DNA of 64,000 bases from Dermacentor variabilis. Its lineage: Eukaryota; Arthropoda; Arachnida; Ixodida; Ixodidae. Each line of letters starts with the position of its first letter. The first letter of the stretch is position 1. The notes beneath the pieces were generated by a model. It did not search any database, was not told where the DNA came from, and worked only from the letters and a program-made list of their open reading frames with translations. The translations under genes were made by a program, and so were the position numbers. Where the stretch lies: assembly GCF_050947875.1 (NCBI RefSeq), contig NC_134576.1, forward strand, positions 59,586,255 to 59,650,254, written 5' to 3'. Positions 53,193 through 63,480 of the stretch are shown one piece after another.

Positions 53193-54385
53193 TTGATTCG
53201 AGGACTTGTGCACCTTTCTTGGCGAGCGCTTTTCACTGTCGTCAAAATTTTATCGCTATGCGCGGGACGCGCCTGCATGTATCGGAACTTTCTCGAATGT
53301 TATCAATGGTTCTATCCTAATACCGTTGCTGAAATTATTTCCGACGCCACAAGTATTGAGAAGACGCTGGATATGCGGAGAAAAGGAACGTGTGCAGACT
53401 GTTCGGCGCATCAGCCGGTGCGCGCGCCACCACAGAAGTGTGGCATATATATACCGCACGTGCATTACATCGGCAGTGGGCACGGCGGCACTATTAGCAT
53501 GCGGCGCACTAATACTCTCGTCTTCATCGAGCAGGTTAGAAGACCGTTTGGAAAATGCTTCCGCTCTAGCGACCGCTTTTTGATGGTGCTGCAGTGCTCG
53601 CAGCTATTTCAATGGGTGTTTCATATAGCTGTATTTCTGTAGAAGCTGCTACTGTTATCAGGAGACTTAGAAACTAGCCCCGGCCCTGATGTAAAGGGCA
53701 GCCAGCGTTAAGCAACTGAACAAAAAATTGCTGCCGATATCAAAAAAATAAAGGAAGAACGTCTTGCAGATATAGAGACCAAATTAGATACCATAGCTTT
53801 TCTAGAAACTAAAGTACAGTCTTCTCAAAGCGAGATTTCCCGCACGAGTGGCGTAATAGAAACCATGGAAGAATATCTATGTCCTGAGAACAGAAGCAGT
53901 AGAGCTAATTTAATAGTTTATGGCATACCGGAATCGCAAGAAGAAACGAGCGACAGTCTTGAGCGGACAGTTAGCAGAGGTATCGTACAAGATCTCCTCG
54001 AGCTGAACCCAGTTACTATAGAACGCATATATTGGTTAGGCAGACCGTAAGTGAAAAAGACAAGGCCGGTGATGATTAGACTTCTAAATTCTCACGACAA
54101 ATCGGCAATATTGAAAAAAATTTGTTGACTTAAAGGCTTAAAATTTGCCATTGGGGAAGATTTTTATACTAAAATTCGGGACATTGGGAAGAAACTGTGC
54201 AGCAGTGTCAAAGAAAATTGCGACAAATCCGACAAAGTCTCCACCGGCTTCGGCAAACTGTACATCAACAATCGCGCCTTTGTTTGGGACGACGAAACCA
54301 ATGACAAAGTACCCATTAAAAAAGAAGCAAAATCAGGCAAAAAAAGCAGCCTGCCAATGACGCGGAGAAGAGCTCGATAAGACAA
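53193..54385 (+). pseudogene. CR1-like 5' ORF and ORF1 with 2A-like junction
   Basis: An open stretch of 149 codons (53193-53642, no ATG at its very start; the first codon is not reliable) ends in FHIAVFL just before a TAG, and the same frame continues directly into KLLLLSGDLETSPGP. The N-terminal part has a Cys cluster (CADC) but no known domain. Downstream, EQKIAADIKKIKEERLADIE (about 53716-53775) and ETKVQSSQSEIS form a coiled coil, then SSRANLIVYGIPESQEE (about 53893-53943), GRP, RPVMIRLLNSHDKSAIL and INNRAFVWDDE give the RRM-like and C-terminal parts of ORF1. Stops at 53640 and 54048 and at least one frameshift break it. Confidence 0.65.
53661..53687 (+). other. 2A-like motif in a CR1-like LINE
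   Basis: The frame reads LLLLSGDLETSPGP; the consensus is G-D-V/I-E-x-N-P-G-P, so V/I is L and N is S, with the Gly-Pro skipping pair retained. The Leu-rich run before it is typical. It sits between the 5' open stretch and the coiled coil of ORF1. Confidence 0.65.
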
Positions 54386-54389
54386 CTAA

Positions 54390-55545
54390 CAATAATAAAT
54401 GTAAATGTAAATGGGTTGGTAAACAAAATAGAATCTTTCGAAAACCTGTTAACTGATTGCAAGCCTGATATAGTAGCCGTCACGGGAACGTGCCTTTCAC
54501 CGCATGTTTGCAGTCATGAAATCTTGCGACCGAACTAGTCTGTCATTCGCAAAGATCGGGGTTCCCGTGGCGGTGGCGTGGTTCTTGTGATAAAGAAAAA
54601 CCTCCCATTTGTTTGCTGCCAGATGTGTCCGGTATGAAAGCCTGTTTTGCAGGCTTCTGTGCAACAATACTACTATTTGTGTGGGTTGCTTCTATAGAAG
54701 CCCCTCTTCGGGTGACGACGGCATTTTTGCAATTCATGACTTTCTACACCGATATGCTAATAACTCTAGAATTATCCTTACGGTAGACTTACCCCTTCCG
54801 GACGTAGACTAGGTAACTATGCATGACACACCATTTTCTTGAGAAATTTGATATTCTTGACAAGGATATTTTTGAGCAAAAAATATCCTTCATCCTATAC
54901 TTGTCAGTGATCATTTTTCAGGGCACCAAGCACAAAAAGAAATTATTGAAGGCATTTCTGACCACAACATACTGCTATGCTTGTTGCCGCTGGACCACTC
55001 TATCAGAACGCGTTGTAGTACATCTACAGTACCCAACTTCAAGACGGAGCATGACGCCCGCATACTAACCCAACTTGCGCACGAATTTCAAGTCTTTTCT
55101 GAATAACCTCCGACCTGTCAATCAACGTGAAGAAAGCCTGGCTTAATTTTAATAATTTAGTTTCCTGCTGCCTAGCTATGATCCGTTAAATAACAAGCGA
55201 CCACAAAGAACAAGCCCGTGGATAACTCGGGACGTCAACCACGCCAAACGTCATGTAAAAATGATGCATAACTCTATTAAAAATCATGGATCATGCCCAT
55301 CCCAAACTAACAAACTAGCATGCGCAGTGGCACATTTTCGAGAGAAAGCCAAGAAAGCCAAGGAACATTTTTTTCATGTAACGCTGCCTAACTTTCTGAC
55401 ATCAGCGACTCTGCAACCATTTCCACCCTACTATCGGACTTGTCTCCTGAGGAAAAAAAACGCTAATGCGTACATAGCTATTTTCACTCGAACTTCAAAA
55501 AAGGTGACAGCAACCAGTCAGACTTGAGTAGCAGTTCAACATCGC
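54390..55545 (+). pseudogene. CR1-like EN domain, decayed
   Basis: NVNVNGLVNKIESFENLLTD (about 54400-54460), KPDIVAVTGT where the usual T-E-T reads T-G-T, RGSRGGGVVLVIKKNLPF (about 54560-54613), CVGCFYRSPSSGDDG (about 54678-54722) and a DHNILL-type segment at about 54960 mark the APE endonuclease. The linker ends DAGIL at 55568-55582, immediately before the TTAA of the nested element. The EN catalytic Glu is lost and stops are present. Confidence 0.7.
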
Positions 55546-55984
55546 GCATCCATCCTATAATCATATCTGACGCGGGTATCCTTAAAAGGACACTAAAGTT
55601 CACACTAAGTCAACGTGGACTGTTGAAATATGATCCCAGAAACCTCGGAATGCTTGTTTCGTGCGAAGAAGAGACTTGTTTTAAGATAAAATGCGTTCTG
55701 AAGCGTCCTCGTACCTCTAGCGCAGTTTAAATCGCCCGCCCTCCGTTCGAGGAGTGGTGACGGCTTCGTCTCATAGTTACGTTGCGCCATCGGTGAGGAA
55801 AACGGCGCCCGCAGACGGCGCTACGGCTTTTCTGCGCAAAACGCAAACTTGCGGCCCGAAACAAAGCCAAGACCGAGCCGAAAGCAACGCGAAGAAAGCG
55901 TAACTATGGCGGCTAGTGAAAGGGACAGCGCGCGACGATAAGCTGGCTCTTTGTTTTATGACGCCAACTTTGACCCTCGTTGCG

Positions 55985-56117
55985 ATGGACGACTCTGACA
56001 ACGACACATTGGCTCGCGATGCTGGGTTCGAGTTCATCGATTCGAACACTGATGAACGTCACCTGCTGCTGAGGGCTCGCGCTGCCGGCGTCCTTGCGTA
56101 CTATCACGACGGCAACT
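55985..56117 (+). CDS. Exon-like acidic frame in the Kolobok-like element
   Basis: Starts MDDSDNDTLARDAGFEF and continues with SNTDERHLLLRARAAGVLAY and YHDGN, ending before a consensus donor GTATGT at 56118. The sequence resembles N-termini of transposon-encoded proteins but I cannot assign it. Without the donor the frame runs on to 56323 and includes Cys-rich sequence antisense to the THAP frame, which is unlikely to be real protein. Confidence 0.35.
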
Positions 56118-56193
56118 GTATGTCATGGCTGTGCATATTCGCAAATTTTAGCATTTCATTCGTGAAAACCAAATGCCGCACTCACTCACTCAC

Positions 56194-56553
56194 TTACTCT
56201 TCGACTTGCAGTTGTTCTTGCGCTTCGGATAATGCAGACAAGACCGACAAAACAGCGCTACGGGAAAGCATTGCTTTGAAAAGCACTCCACACGGCTTCA
56301 GCAAGTCGGCGTTGAACTCGTAATCCTCTGGACGAAAGTGCAGCGAACACACTATGCGATTTTTCGGCTCAACGCCCTGTGGCAGAGGTATGGCACTTAA
56401 CCACTTCGAACAGATAGGTTCACTCGTTGGCACACAGTGATAAGTACCGTTGTATTCGCCGCTGCAACTGCCCTTGACCAAGTTCCGCCGATCGTTCGTG
56501 CATCCCACGACATCACATGGACGTGGCGTTCTCGCTGCTTCTTCCAAATGCAA
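56194..56553 (-). CDS. THAP-domain protein frame
   Basis: The minus strand encodes CDVVGCTND, then 50 residues including CSKWLSAIPLP, then VCSLHF, then LKPCGVLFKAML. C-x4-C, about 50 residues, C-x2-H with the conserved Trp, Pro and Phe, and a terminal box equivalent to A-V-P-T-I-F is the THAP zinc finger, a DNA-binding domain of P- and Kolobok-type transposons and of host regulators. No ATG is at the start of the frame (it opens with TTG), so the initiating exon may lie upstream to the right, or the start is lost. The C-terminus (56194-56290) continues as a helical tail, SVLSALSEAQEQLQ. Confidence 0.65.
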   Translation of the reverse strand: MHLEEAARTPRPCDVVGCTNDRRNLVKGSCSGEYNGTYHCVPTSEPICSKWLSAIPLPQGVEPKNRIVCSLHFRPEDYEFNADLLKPCGVLFKAMLSRSAVLSVLSALSEAQEQLQVEE

Positions 56554-56972
56554 GTTTAGCGAGCCAGCAGAGCCAATTCAGCACGACGCGATAACGAAAC
56601 AACTGAAACCCGAAAGCGCGCGGCGCAGAGTCGAGCTCTCAGAGTCGAGCGAAACCGAAACCTTTCGACCACCCATACTACTGAAGGGTAAATTCAAAAT
56701 GTAATTTTTCTTAGAATCGAACAGAAGTAGGCAAGCAGCATTTTCTTATGACTTAAAACCTTACGAGTAGTTAAGTACTAGTGATATAAATTATGATGAG
56801 GAGTGCCTTCGTCATCGGGCTACTACCACAATGTCGCTGGCGGTCTCAAATTGTGTCATGCATTTACCTCAATTTCTCGCTTACTAAAGCTCGGTTCGCG
56901 ATTATAACGGCTCCTTAATGTTCTAGAGCATTGTTTTATAACTTTAACTTGTAACCTTTAGTGTCCCATTAA

Positions 56973-58165
56973 TATGTTTCTCAACCTTCACCCTCAAAAA
57001 TCTTGCGCACCAGATGACATTCCAAACCATTTTCTAAAGAGATACGCAGAGTGGTGCAGCCTATACTTGGGCCCGATAATTCTAAAATCTCTATTGCAAT
57101 CATCTTTACCTAACCACTGGAAAAAAATGCTCAAATCATCCCAATGCACAAAACAGGAGTTACCTCATTGCCCCCCAATTATCGACCAATATATCTCACT
57201 AGCACCGCTTGGAAGATGCTCGAGCATATCATCCTTAAACACCTAACAAACTTTTTTGACACTCACAACTTTTTAAGGCCACACCAGCATGGATTCGGCC
57301 ATGGATTGTCAACCGTCACGCAGCTTACGGAAGTTTTGCATGACCTCGCACTTAACATCAACTCTAGCCAGACTGATTTAACATTATTAGACATTTACAA
57401 AGCATTTGATCGCGTATGCCACAATGAATTGTGAACAAAATTGCAAGTTTTATTGGGAATGGGACAATTTTGGACTGGGTAATAGATTTATTATGAAACC
57501 GAACACAATTCGTACTATTTAGCCATGTGAAATCTGCGACAGTGCCTGTAACATCAGGCGTTCCCCGAGGATCCGTGTTGTGGCCACTCTTATATTTAAT
57601 TTTCGTTAACGACATAACCAGAAATATTGACTGTAACATCAAACTGTTTGCTGATGACTGCTTCATTTACCAAATAATTAGCACCTACGAAGAGTATGTT
57701 TCGCTAAGAAATTCATTAGACCAGCTAAACGAATGGTGCAAAAAATGCCAAATGATGATAAACACAACTAAATCTGTTTACATGGCGGTAACAAAAAAAA
57801 CGACCGTACAATTTTCCATACTTTATTAACGGCACAATGCTAATAAAAATTCAGCAGCATAAATTCTTAGGCATCTCTCCAACTGCTGACCTGAGATGGG
57901 ACGCACACATTGCCTTCGTGACCTCAAAGGCATTACGCCAGCTATTTTATCTACGAAGATGTCTCCCCATCGCACCCACGTCGACTAAGCTTATGGCGTA
58001 TAGTACTTTCTTTAGACCTGTTTTGGAGTACGCTAGCATAGTTTGGTTTGCCCGCTCAGTAACTAATATCACGAAACCTGAAAAACTGCACAGAAAAACA
58101 CTGCGGCTCATTTCCAACAAGTGTAAGCGCCCAGATTCACCCACTAACCTTGCGGCTATATAAGG
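56973..58165 (+). pseudogene. CR1-like RT, C-terminal half of ORF2, decayed
   Basis: MFLNLHPQKSCAPDDIPNHF (56973-57032), PPNYRPIYLTSTAWKMLEHI (about 57174-57233), PHQHGFGHGLSTVTQL, LLDIYKAFDRVCH (about 57385-57423), VTSGVPRGSVLWPLLYLIF (57550-57606), the active site LFADDCFIY (57644-57670), QHKFLGISPTADLRWDAHI (about 57852-57908), and RPVLEYASIVWFARS (58015-58060). The YADD-type site is intact as FADD, but VPQGS is VPRGS and several frames are broken. Confidence 0.8.
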
Positions 58166-58839
58166 TTTAGGGACGCTATCATCATGAGTGAGACACGCAC
58201 GGCTAAAATTTTTATTTAACATGATTCACAGCCATTATAGGATAGACGTAACAAAATACATGTTTTTCGCAGTCACGATCATCGAGACACAAATATCTAC
58301 ACGCTTTAACAGAATATTCATGCCATAATTTTACAATCATGTACTCTTATTTCCCCCTCGTGATAAGGTAATGTAATGGCCTCGATCCTTCAGTCATTTC
58401 TGCAGACTCATTATCTCAGTTCACAGCACGGTTAGAATCCATATCAAGCAATCAGTAACGCAGTCTTATTCACATGATATGGTCTGCAACCCTTGTAAGC
58501 CATGCTCCATATCGTAAAGATGTTTGCTGTTATTTTTGCTCCCATTTGCTGTCCTTTTCATGATGTATTCTATGTATTGCTGCGCATGTCTCCTGCACAT
58601 GTTATATCTATATTACATTTTATGTATTCTTACCTTGCTCCTTCGCGTTTCTTGTTTGGCTTATTCACACGCAATTTGTACGTGCTCGTTTATTACCATG
58701 TATATCACTTTTGTACGTTCACAAGCTATGGTCCCTCATGGGACTGACAGTATTGAAGATAAATAAAATAATTTAATAAATAAATAAACAAATAAGTAAC
58801 CGCCTAGTGCCGAGCGCAAACTACACCTATTCTCTAGCA

Positions 58840-61740
58840 CTTGGCAGCGACGACCTGCGGGAGACGATCAAAGCGGTCGTTCGCGAGGAACTGCAGAAGC
58901 TTTTTCCAACGTCGCAGAATCAAGTGCTCTCAATCGCCGACATTGCTGAAGAATAGGTTCCGCGATGGCTTGGAGTACATCAAGTGCAACCAAAAGCATC
59001 GCAACACCAGCCGGGAGCAACGACCTGCGCCGCCGTAGGCCGCCGTCAAAGACCGCCTCCGCGACTGCACCAGTGCCCTGTAACGTCGCGATACCATCGT
59101 CCACTGCCGCCACCGCCAGCATATCCACCCGTCGCCCAGCGCAGCTACGCGAGGGAGACGGACATTTGGCAAGCCGCCGGCCAGCGCCCACTCTGCTAGC
59201 ATTGCAGAGAAGCCGGCCATATGCACCGCCCATGGCTATACCGTGACTTGGGACTAAGACGGTTCGCAGTCAACGCGCCGCGTCCAAAGTTTGGGGAGAG
59301 CGCACATGAAAACCCCGACTACATCACCGCCACTCAGTGGAGTTCTCGACGGCCGTTCCATTCGCTCTCACCAGGGCGCTACCTGTCGCCGTAGCGCCGA
59401 CCATAGACTGGCCCAGCACGAGGCCAGTCTGCAAGCCTATATCCAGAAACTAGAAGCAGCAACGGATGGAAGTGCGGTTGCAGTTCGTTGAACTGACGAA
59501 TATTCTACGCCACCGACGAAGACGCCGAAAATTCTCTGTCGACGACATGTTAACAAGACGCCGCCAACCCATCGAAGTCTGGAAGCAGAGAATACATCGA
59601 CGAAGGACGACCTGACGACGCCACGCACCAGCCACGGGTCAACGCGGTGCAACCGTGATCCAACGCCAAGTCCTAACATCTACGCAAGATAAAAAGTCAC
59701 CATCCTCGACGTGCTTCTCGATGGCCACGCAATCACCACATTAGTCGACACAGGAACTGATTACTCCGTCATGAATGGACCCATCACCGCCCAGTTAAAG
59801 ACATTTAAGACTGCATGGGAAGACCCTCAAATTCCAACCTATGGAGGACAACTCATAAGGCCGACTGGAACCTGCTCGGCAAGAATCCGCTTTCATGACC
59901 GCACTTGCCCTGCCACCTTGTCAGCCTATAAATGTATCCACGAGACGTCATTCTCGGCATGGACCTCCTCAACCAACACGGCGCAATCATCGACCTGAAG
60001 TCGAAGTAGATAGCGCCGTCACAAGATTAAGCAATACCGCCGGAGAGCTGTGGTAGTCACCGCGCCTTGAGTGTGCTGGAAGATCAAGTGAGCGTTCCAC
60101 CTGGCTCCACCATTCTCATTTTTCTCGGCACCGAAACACCCGCAGACATAGAAGGCTTCATCGAGGGCGACCAGCGTCTATTGCTCGGCCGTCAAATATG
60201 CGTCGCAAGAGCGATCGCTCGACTGCATGAAGGGAAAGCGGAAGTAATGCTAACCTACTTCAGCCAGGAGTTCATGTACGTCAATAAGGGTACCACAATC
60301 GTATACATCGAGGAAATTGTGGAAACCAGCAATGCGCTTGCAGTCTCGGATTCTGCCGCATGTAATCCTAAGACCATTGCTCCCCAACCAGATTTCAACA
60401 TAAATCCTAGGCTCCCCATGATTAGGCACCAACAGCTCACATGTCTTCTCCGACGATACACAGACTGCTTTTCAACGTCATCGAGTATACTAGAAACACC
60501 AGTCGCAACGTATCGCATAATAACCGTAGAGGCACCCTACGGTTAGAAGTCGACGAGACAGATCGCAAAACTACCGCCCCCATCACGCCAGATGGCCTCT
60601 ATAAGTTCTAGGTCATTGCCATTCCGACTGTGATTGGCGCCTGCAAGGTTCCAGCGCCTCATCGACACGGTGTTAGCAGGATTGAAGTGGTAGAGCTGTC
60701 ATGTTTACTTGGTTGACGTTGTCATCTACGCCGGAAATTTCTCCCATCGCCTTAGGCGGCCTTTAACTGCACTAGAGGCAATCAAGTCATCAGGGCTCAG
60801 TCTAAATGCGGAAAAGTGCTGCTTTGCCTACGATTAGCTTCTGTCATTAGCGAATTTGCAGTCTGATCTGACCCGCAGAAAACCGCTTCCATCGCGAGGC
60901 AGCGCGAAGATTAGTTGGCATGTGCGCCTACTACGGGCGTTTTGCAAGGACTTTTCACGGATCGCTGAGTAGCTGACACGTCTGAGTAATTGTGTTGTCG
61001 AGTGAGAAGCACCTTGGGCTGACGCATTTCAAGAACAGAAACGTTGATGGTAGTCCCCATGGGTACTCGCGCAATTCAACGAGGATGCCGATACAGAGAT
61101 CCACACTGATGTCCTTGGTGCCGTCCTAGTCCAGAGGAAATACGGACTTTACCGGGTGATGGCTTACTCTAGCTGGTTGCTGTCAAAATCACAAGGCAAT
61201 TGTTCTATGATGGAAACGGAATGCCTCGTCATGATTTGTGCTACAGAAAAAATTGCCCTTAGCTATGCGACAGGTCGTTCAAAGTCGTCAGCGACCATCA
61301 CGCGTTGTGTTGGCTAGCGATATTAAAGGACCCTTGAGCGGACCCTTGGCGCGGTGGAGCCTCAAAGTGCAAGTTTATGGCATCACTGTTGTGCACATGT
61401 CCAAACAAAGCACTCTGAGGCCGATCGCTTATCACGCGCCCCGCTTCACACGCCGCCGTAAGATGACAAGGATAACGACGCCTTTCTTAGAATAATAAGC
61501 GCGGAACATTTAGCAACGAGCAGACCAGGGGCTAGAAAGCCTCGTCGACTATTTGGAAGGACGCATCAACGTTGTCCCTAGGCCATTTAGGCAAGGATTT
61601 CTTCGTTCTCACTTTAAACAACCTATTCGTAAAGAACTTCTCCACAGTGCGTGCCAACTACCTTCTTGTTGTTTCGTCAGGGCTTGTTAAGAATGGCGAG
61701 CTGCAAGGAAAAATTGCCACCCAATTACGACTGGGCGACA
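58840..61740 (+). pseudogene. Gypsy LTR retrotransposon remnant (gag to integrase start)
   Basis: Gag: LRETIKAVVREELQKLFP (about 58858-58910) and ARETDIWQAAG (about 59147-59180), then a CCHC knuckle remnant with the last Cys lost (about 59190-59225). Protease: LLDGHAITTLVDTGTDYSVM (59714-59773), with the active DTG intact. Then VSVPPGSTILIFLGTETP (60090-) as the gag-pol spacer domain and CLLRRYTDCF. RT: FQRLIDTVLAGLK and CHVYLVDVVIYAG (about 60700-60735), where YLDD is YLVD; much of the RT palm is deleted. RNase H pieces (61190-61390) and a vague integrase start follow. Many stops. The 5' LTR is absent and the right end meets a new LTR near 61840. Confidence 0.75.
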
Positions 61741-62147
61741 AGACGCGCATCCCCCACTCTCCGTCGCTGCAGCTAGGAGGCGTTCGAAGAACCGGGCTTT
61801 GTGCTGAAAACCGCCTCCATCCACCAGCCCCATCGCCATTGTGACGAAACGAGTTCGGTGGGCGAACTATGGTGCCGGAGCTCTCCAGCGCGGACCTGAT
61901 CTGCTACGCATGAGCAAGCTGCCGCGGCAAAGCCGTTTTTTGTTGCTTCCCATGCCCCGATCGGGACGCAAGACAACGAGCTACCCACCATTGGCTCCGA
62001 TGCTTCCCGGAACGTCACCCCTCCGACGCCGGCGTCGGGCATCGGAATGTGTGTGCCTTTGTGTACGTAAACTGTTCTGCGGGGCGGCGGCAAGTTGACG
62101 ATCAGTAAACGATCATTCGCCGCCTTGTATCGCCGGCGGACCGAGTG

Positions 62148-62155
62148 TATAAAAA
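62148..62155 (+). promoter_or_regulatory. LTR TATA box
   Basis: TATAAAAA within the LTR, about 140 bp before the AATAAA. Confidence 0.65.
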
Positions 62156-62175
62156 CTGCTGTTGTGCAGATGCTC

Positions 62176-62274
62176 GATACACTTCTCTTGAGCAGTCATG
62201 TTAGACCGATACACTTCTCTCGTGCAGTCATGTTGGACTGACACTCTTTTTCTCAAGCAGTCATGTTAGACTGA
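62176..62274 (+). repeat. Three tandem units in the LTR R region
   Basis: Units at 62176-62207, 62208-62239 and 62240-62274, each with GATACACTTCTCT or a variant and GCAGTCATGTTAGAC. They lie just downstream of TATA, where transcription should start. Confidence 0.8.
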
Positions 62275-62287
62275 TTTAAATACTGTA

Positions 62288-62293
62288 AATAAA
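62288..62293 (+). terminator. LTR poly(A) signal AATAAA
   Basis: AATAAA 133 bp after the TATA box inside the LTR, in the position of the R-region polyadenylation signal. Confidence 0.6.
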
Positions 62294-62457
62294 CCCATAT
62301 TTCTCGTTCTCGATGAGAAGCAGTTCTTCCCGTCATCAACGTCCTCAGCGTGGATAAGTTCGATGACGGCATGTGCCAGCTACCTTCGAATTCATGCCGG
62401 ACTCCAATCTTGGCAACGGATCTCGAGCGATGGGATTGAGCCCCCAATCCTGACAAC

Positions 62458-62475
62458 TGGCTGACAGCGGTGAGA
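62458..62475 (+). other. Primer-binding site candidate
   Basis: TGGCTGACAGCGGTGAGA follows the LTR end by two bases and begins with TGG, as expected for pairing with a tRNA 3' CCA end. The matching tRNA is not identified. Confidence 0.4.
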
Positions 62476-62656
62476 TGGACTTTGCGACATGGTGCTGTAT
62501 CTGCGGTGAGTGCTTGGTTCTTCCTTTGACTCTCTTGGCTTCGTTTTGTGGTTGTTCTGTTTAGAACAGTAGGGAAGCTAGATTGTTGAGTGTTAGCTAG
62601 GCTCTGTTTTCCTAGCTAAATTTAGAGAGCAGAATCAAGGCAGTGAAGCAGCAATC

Positions 62657-63480
62657 ATGGAGTTAAGGACAATGCTGAGAGACGAGTTGTTGATTGTTGG
62701 TGAGGAACTTGGCCTAGATGTGCGCAAGCAAATGCTAAAATCGGAATTATTGGAGTTAATTTCCGAAAAGGACAGTGAGGAAGAAATTGAAATGGGGTTT
62801 GAACTTCTGAAAAAGAGAGGAGAACGAGAGAGAAAAGAACAAGAGAGAGAGGAACGCGATAAAGATCGCGAGTTAAGAAAAATGCAACTTGAACTTGAAA
62901 GCAAACGTTTGGAGTTGTCTCAAGGAAGTGAAGGCCCTCTGGGACGATCAAGTGAGGCAGAATCATACCGCATGGACAGGCTATTAAAGCCATTTGAGGT
63001 CGGGACCGACATAGGCTTGTTCCTAAGCAATTTTGAAAGGACTTGCGAAAAAATCAACTTCGGCCCGAGTACATGGCCACAGCGGTTGCTGTCTATGTTG
63101 CCGTGTGAGGCGGCGGAAGTAATCGCCAGATTGAGTGCACAGGATGCATATGATTATGCAAAAGTTAAGGCTAGTCTCCTGAATAAATACCGCCTTTCAG
63201 CCGAGGCTTTTCGGCAAAGGTTTAGGAGCACAGGCAAGAAAGATAGCGAGGGCTATCTGGAGTATCTGAAGCCAACCTAGTCGAGTGGCTTAAAAGCGCG
63301 GAAGCGTACGACAGCAGAGACATGATCATTGAATGCATGTGTCTAGAGCAGTTTTACAAAACCATCCCCCAAGCTGTGAAACTGTGGGTGCAAGACAGAG
63401 GCAATGTAAACACTGTGGAAAGGGCGGCCGAATTAGCCGAAGAGTACGCAACCCGTAGAAGGTTGGACGCCGAGGACTAA
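62657..63480 (+). pseudogene. Mag-like Gypsy gag (SCAN-like), one frameshift
   Basis: The frame starts MELRTMLRDELLIVGEELGL, with a charged helical segment (KKRGERERKEQEREERDKDR), then MDRLLKPFEVGTDIGLFLSN, CEKINFGPSTWPQRLLSMLP, EAAEVIARLSAQDAYDYAKV and KYRLSAEAFRQRFRSTGKKD. A 1-nt loss near 63268 shifts the frame; the next frame gives VEWLKSAEAYDSRDMIIECM, FYKTIPQAVKLWVQDRG and AAELAEEYATRRRL, the SCAN-like capsid C-terminus, up to a TAA at 63478. Gag forms the particle and packages RNA. Only two lesions, far better kept than the relative at 16430-17640. Confidence 0.8.

Larger units (their letters stand above)
55586..56968. mobile_element. Kolobok-like DNA transposon, TTAA-flanked, THAP-encoding
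   Basis: TTAA at 55582-55585 and 56969-56972 flanks a 1383-bp element with inverted ends AAGGACACTAAAG (55586-) and CTTTAGTGTCCCA (ending 56968). Internally the ends stay partly complementary. It encodes a THAP-domain frame on the minus strand and a short exon-like frame on the plus strand. TTAA duplication, G-rich termini and a THAP protein are the combination known for Kolobok transposons. No Kolobok DDE transposase is seen, so this is a non-autonomous or deleted copy. Deleting it and one TTAA restores the LINE frame. Confidence 0.7.
53193..58795 (+). mobile_element. CR1-like LINE, full span, with nested Kolobok-like element
   Basis: Parts in order: 5' open region (53193-53642), 2A-like motif (53661-53687), ORF1 (to about 54380), EN (54390-55540), a foreign element at 55586-56968, RT (56973-58160), 3' UTR and AATAAAT-type tail at about 58760-58795. 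Without the 1.39-kb insertion the length would be about 4.2 kb, normal for CR1-like LINEs. It lies directly upstream (in genome terms) of the Gypsy remnant at 58840 and within the presumed intron or 5' flank of the CLCA-like gene. Confidence 0.8.
61840..62455 (+). repeat. 5' LTR of a Mag-like Gypsy element (candidate)
   Basis: Bounded by TGTGACG at 61840 and CTGACA at 62450-62455, giving TGT...ACA ends and 616 bp. It contains TATAAAAA at 62148-62155, three tandem 32-35-bp units at 62176-62274 and AATAAA at 62288-62293, the order U3-R-U5. The left border is less certain than the right one. The matching 3' LTR lies beyond the window. Confidence 0.6.

Noticed and set aside
58868..59246. Arg/Ala-rich frames on both strands
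   Set aside because: Shadows of the Gypsy gag Pro/Arg-rich region; only the plus-strand frame with ARETDIWQAAG matches gag.
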